The notes beneath the pieces are model-generated. The model made no database searches. It was not told the origin of the DNA and saw only the letters and a list, made by a program, of their open reading frames with translations. From Colias croceus (Eukaryota > Arthropoda > Insecta > Lepidoptera > Pieridae), in assembly GCF_905220415.1 (NCBI RefSeq), contig NC_059544.1:1800501-1864500 (forward strand): a stretch of 64,000 bases of DNA, written 5' to 3'. Below, piece after piece: positions 59,101 to 64,000 of the stretch (positions within the stretch are counted from its first letter, which is position 1; every line of letters starts with the position of its first letter). The position numbers and the translations under genes were made by a program.

Positions 59101-60318
59101 TTATATAAGAACTTTTATACATTTATTACTACAATTAATAATAATTAGAAATGTGAGCTTTTGTGTTCAAACTGGCAAAATGGTTGAATGAAATTTGACT
59201 AAGTATCATATGGCTTTTCAAACACAATCTAATAGATTTCATGAATTATATTTGCAATCAATAAATTCCAAGACTTCTATAGGTATTTGTTGTTCAAATC
59301 ATTACTTAAAAATCTGCTAATAAAAACCGAATACTTTCCTGCAAATGTTTTTTATTTACACTCTTATCTTATTTCCCGTACACTTGATTGCTTAAATAAT
59401 TAAAAATAACTTCCTGCCTTATCATAAATATACAGCTTCCCTAGGATTAGTTGCTTAAACAAATATACATAAAAATTAAGGGATGTCACAGGGTTACCAG
59501 CAATTATAAAATATGAATTTTAAATGTATGTTGGCATAACATGTTCACAAAACGTATTAATTCTATTTTATTTTTTTGTACCAGAATTAAATTCATTTTA
59601 GGTTCAATTACATTATTGCACCTATAATAAGTTAAATTCTGTAAAATTAGTTCGTAAGGTTATACTTAAACCTTTTATTAATTATTACATTAAAAAAATT
59701 CTTACACTATTCTTCAAGATACAATAAAAAATTTAAAATTACTTAAATATTTACTTAGAATTTTTCCCCGTCCTATCCAGCATTAGGTATCTAATGATAA
59801 CACGAGTGGCAACCCTAACCCCACTCTATGGGAACTTAATACCCACTGCGATTCCCCATACTCATTAATCTCACGATTAAAAAGTGAGTAATAAAGCCAT
59901 TACACACGGTATTTTTTATCGATAAAGTATAACTCGCAACTTGTCACAGAGTAACAAAAAGTATAGGCCAGTATTCAGAATAATTACAGTATGATAATGA
60001 ACATCTAGCTCATTAAAGTTCCATCTGTGGCTTTATTGCTACTTCTGTGCTGGAACGAGTATGAAACCAATACTCGTTGTAGAATGTGGAATTAATACAC
60101 GAATGAGATTTCGATCGGGCGATTGACATTGAATTTTACTTACAGATAAATTCAACACATCGTACATTTACGAGGTTTTCATGTATAAAAAAATAATAAC
60201 AATACCATCTGCTGCAAACCAAGCTACATTTGATCTATAGATTCCACTGCGATTAGTGTCATATTAGTACGATCAACATAAAAACTATACTCGTTACAAT
60301 CAATTTTCAAGACAAAAT
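56198..60318. other. AT-rich stretch with one exon-like GC-richer segment
   Basis: 56365-56520 stands out: on the minus strand it ends in CAG followed by GTAAGT, and it contains a CCAGGT/ACCTGG palindrome (56493-56508). See findings. 57490-57545 has a short GC-rich patch (GCGCGCGCAGG). The rest is A+T-rich with nothing recognised. Confidence 0.4.
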
Positions 60319-60336
60319 CCCCCCCCCCCCCCCCCC
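60319..60336 (+). repeat. Homopolymer run of 18 C
   Basis: Eighteen consecutive C in sequence that is otherwise about one third G+C. It reads as a mononucleotide microsatellite. The exact length may be a sequencing estimate. Confidence 0.9.
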
Positions 60337-61868
60337 ATGCCTTACTCTTGTATGAGCTAATTGCCACAGAATCCTACCAATAACTGTAATACATAGGTAC
60401 AATGCAGCACAATATAAAGGTTTAATAGGAAATAAGCGAACAGTTATTACACAGTGTAACCTTTCCTCTCGAGCCCATTGTTAGCATCATCCAACATATG
60501 ATTTACCTCGCGAGCAAGTTAGGCTTTAAGTTAAGGCTGTTTTCCTGTGGTAGCTAGACTATTGGAAATATAACTTAATGAAAAATAAATGGTATGTGTT
60601 GTTATAATTATGTTCAGATTTAATAATTATGTTCAATTTAAGTTGACTCAAATCTGTTTTTCTTTTGTATTTGAGCATCACTCGATAAAAATTTAAAAAT
60701 TGCATTTTAATATTTTTCAGGTTTTAATAACATTTGACTTTTAAGTACAAACATTGACTCTAATGATATTGATTTGACGAGAAAACATAATATGTTTTAG
60801 TCTTTTCTCTCTACTACATAATATTATATGGATTTAGCAGTTTAACGAATTAGGCTGACTGATTTAAACATGTAGGTATGTGCACGTATGTGTTGAGTGC
60901 AAAATATATTCCCATAGAGTTTAGCTCTACCACAGGAAAATTTCCTTATTTTCGAGCAATAATGTCCATGAAACTACCTCCTTCACCGGTCCTGGCTTAG
61001 TGCTAGCTGAATATAACGCCTACTGCTACTTATTGTGTTAGATTAGATCACATTTTTTTTTTATTAAATTTATGCTCAGTGAAAATGTCTTTCTAATGGG
61101 AAAAGGTGTAAAAAACAAGTTGCTATGAAAGCTTGTCAATTTTACAAAAAAATATGCAAAACGAAAAGACAGCACCAAATACAAAACTTTTATAACTTTG
61201 TTTTAACTAATGAAGAAAAACATAATTTTTGATTTAAAAAAAAATATAAAAAAAAAATTCTATCTGAGAGGAAGAACTGTTGCACAACAGGTACACTCGA
61301 ATAGAAGGTTAATCGTAACTTAGTACCTATATTCGAACGCAAAACTATCTAAGCTCAAAGAACTTGCAACTTAAATTACCAAAGCCTTTACCAAAATGTA
61401 ATTAAGCCTGAACCACATAAATTATAATCAAAATTACCTCAATTGGCTTGTCTACATTAAAACTGCTCGACAAAGGACTAAAAATTTAATTTAAATTTCG
61501 ACATAGTGTTTGGTATTTGTGCCAAAAGCTGTTAATACCGATTGAAGCCCAATTTTAAATCAATTAGGGTTGACATCTTCATAAAATCAACCTAATCACG
61601 CTGGATATAGAGTTCAATATCGCTTGATAGTGTTTTCGTGCTTCTAAGCAGGTTTGCTTGTACATAGAGTAATAGCCCCCGACTTGTGCCAGCTTTGCCC
61701 GTGACCAATGATTTAATACACCTTCAAAGTGCACAGCAGATAACTACTAGCACTAATTTTATAAAGGCAAATTAGTAAAACGCAATTTATTTGATATTCT
61801 GTTTAATAGTATCGAAATTATGATGAAAATCAAATCAAGAAAATTGCAACTAACTTTTTTCTATTTTT

Positions 61869-62002
61869 AAAGTGAAACTTTTATTAAATCGTCTCAAACT
61901 TTTTGTTCTGTGTAGCGCATGTCGCGTGACGCACGATACGTACGATAATTATCGTACAAATACGATAATTTTTAGTTAAGTGAAAAAAAGTTTCACTTTT
62001 AC
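61869..62002. mobile_element. Small MITE with AAGTGAAACTTT-type ends
   Basis: The left AAAGTGAAACTTTTA and right AAAGTTTCACTTTTA are inverted repeats about 134 bp apart, resembling the ends at 24409-24600. The middle holds an 18 bp perfect palindrome GTACGATAATTATCGTAC (61940-61957) and a second TACGATAATT. Confidence 0.5.
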
Positions 62003-64000
62003 CGTGGTTTCATAAAACCACATAACATTTTGTTAATTTTTTTTTCCTTTTCTCGACGCATTATTTTTTTACTGTAATATCTTCAATGAAACGATGCACT
62101 ATAAATTCTTTCCTCTAAACTACAAACAACCACACAGCCATGAGCCACCAGCCACATCTAATTAAAATTTAAATAACACGATGATTCGAAATATAAATTG
62201 GTTTTAAATTTAAATTTATCGAATTTTTCTTTTTATTAACTCAATCTTACAGTTACCTATTTCTACGTACCTTTTTCTAGCTTTAAATAAAGAAAGGTAC
62301 TTCTCAAAAACGAACCTCCTTATTCGGTTATAACCCTATACCGAATTAGGGTTGGCACACAAATGATAAAATTTTCTCTCAACATTATGAATTACTTCCC
62401 AATCAATTTATACCACAAATAACGCTGGTATCTAAAATGAGATCCCCACACCCCTGGATGTTTAATTTACTACATTCTCAGTCTAGACTATTAACTTCCG
62501 TCAAGTTCCATTTCTTAGCTAGTCTTAGATAAAAAGAGTTATGAGTACGGAATATTTTTCCGGTTATTGGAAAAATATTATAACCTCAGGAATTTTCATT
62601 CCTAAAATTCATAAAAAAATATATTTAACTACATACATATCATATTATGCATTTTTATAGTCATAAACATCGATAATAATAAATGAACTAATATTCATCT
62701 TCACAAACCATCCTATAAATACATTAAAAATAATAGACGCCTACCACATCAAAACTTTCCTTATCACGTGCATCTACGCCTTAATTAAGAAATTAATTCC
62801 CTCAAAAACGGATTTAAAAATCAACACATTCTAATACCGTTTATAAATCTTCTCGCAAGGGCGCAATCGCGACATCTACCGTCATCGATTGTGAGACTGT
62901 AATGCATTTTAATTAACAGGGACAACGTGGGCGCATGATTGAACGCTACAGAGCGACAAAAACGAATTGACAGCTCCGGTTTGCTTTATGGCTTGGCTCT
63001 GAGTGAGCTTTAAATGCTATCTAAACTGTAGACAAATTGTAGTAGATTCGTGCGAAATTTGCTACAAGTGTTACTAGATCAAAACCTTTATTATGCAAAT
63101 ACAATAGTTTATGCGGCAAGTAGTCGAAGTATTAAAAACTATAGATATTAATCATCTGTGCAAACAGCCAGTACGTTCTTAAAAACAAAACGCATTACTA
63201 TAATCTGCAGTGCGTTCTAGAATTCAACACCAAAAACGATTCTAAATTCAAATTCCCGCCACGGAGCACGCTCGAAATGGAAGCGTAGCGCCTTTTTTAA
63301 TAACTCAAAGCTGACAACACAATACGGAGCCGCGTGCAACAACTAGTTTACTCGAAACAAAAAGACACCAAGACAAAGCTCTGGTAGACAGTAAAAGGTA
63401 TATTTATGATTTTAGCCTATCTCGCGGCGTCATCGCGGAGCTACGGAGCTGTGAAAAATGGATAGCCAGCATTGAATTTAAATGTATCCCGTGTGGGCTT
63501 ATCGAATAAGGGTAATGCTTGTAAAGAATGTATCGGACAAGCGCGAAAATAGTGCAAGCTCTATGTGACACGTCTATGGGCTTGAATAAGTCTTAAATTA
63601 TATTTGTACATGGTATATTGGCCGTAAATGTACTGGAAATGCATAGAAAGCTAATGTATGTAGCGGTTGGATCTGGGTTGGAAGATACGAAAGTTTTGTC
63701 CAGGTAGAGTAATTATATTTTTTCTGTTAAAAATTTAAGGCGCTGGGAGAAATATGTAATAATACCTCTATGTATACAATATCTAAATAAATGCAATACG
63801 CTCGACTCACACAATTCAATTTCATTATTCACCTTTACCATATTATCCCTTCAATGAATGAAAAAAGTAAAAAAGTGAATGTGAATAATCTAGTCATTCA
63901 AGCGAATCGCGGGTCAAATGTTATCAGCGCAAAGAAAATTCAAACACATGGACATCAGTGGGAAATCTGCATAACTCTCCATTCTGCGGAGGATTTACAT
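62003..64000. other. AT-rich stretch with GC-richer patches near the end
   Basis: 62850-62990 and 63240-63480 are GC-richer. The first has an acceptor-like TTTTAATTAACAG followed by 16 open codons (GQRGRMIERYRATKTN). No exon can be confirmed, and no repeat was recognised. Confidence 0.35.

Noticed and set aside
1..64000. CRISPR arrays, phage, integron or bacterial operon structure
   Set aside because: No direct-repeat/spacer array, no dense coding and no bacterial signals. Everything points to an insect nuclear genome.

Overview
The window looks like a gene-poor, AT-rich (about two thirds A+T by eye) stretch of a lepidopteran (moth or butterfly) nuclear genome. The evidence is the repeat content: a Metulj-type tRNA-derived SINE, many short non-autonomous Helitron-like elements starting TC and ending CTAG after a GC-rich hairpin, RTE-like LINE tails, several short inverted-repeat elements (MITEs) and one 5'-truncated LINE with the 3' tail usual in Lepidoptera. 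No rRNA gene, genuine tRNA gene, operon, CRISPR array or viral sequence was seen.

Protein coding. The only unmistakable coding sequence is the reverse transcriptase of the LINE (minus strand, 25589-27322, with about 38 further open codons upstream). The best host-gene candidate is the 3' end of a gene on the minus strand: three exons at 8544-8794, 6120-6177 and 4060-4220. Their open frames join in phase across both introns and end in a stop with an AATAAA about 180 bases downstream. I do not recognise the protein. Its last intron holds a degenerate THAP-domain pseudogene and two oppositely oriented copies of a local repeat. Weaker exon-like segments (12216-12315 plus strand; 37698-37881, 41850-42110 and 51098-51430 minus strand) are listed with low confidence, because open frames of this size are expected by chance in 64 kb of AT-rich DNA.

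Layout. 1-8.8 kb: candidate gene end, Helitron, SINE and inverted repeats. 8.8-19 kb: MITEs, a 1.3 kb pogo-like element with a broken zinc-finger remnant, an RTE-like tail, Helitrons and the first of two near-perfect foldback elements. 19-24.4 kb: little recognisable. 24.4-28.4 kb: a nested structure, with the LINE inside a region bounded by inverted repeats. 28.4-35 kb: AT-rich, two Helitrons, an RTE-like fragment. 35-38 kb: GC-rich islands with DRE, NRF-1-like and CTCF-like motifs, and a structured poly(A)-associated repeat. 38-64 kb: the second foldback element, a second copy of the structured repeat, three Helitrons, a 770 bp inverted-repeat element, a tandem palindrome, an 18-base C run and long stretches in which I recognise nothing.

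The window probably spans introns and/or intergenic DNA of one or more large genes. The most noteworthy unexplained items are the structured repeat family (35.1 and 49.9 kb), the paired foldback elements (18.1 and 41.6 kb), the tandem palindrome at 49.15 kb, the possible insulator/promoter islands at 35.9-37.2 kb and the unrecognised three-exon gene.
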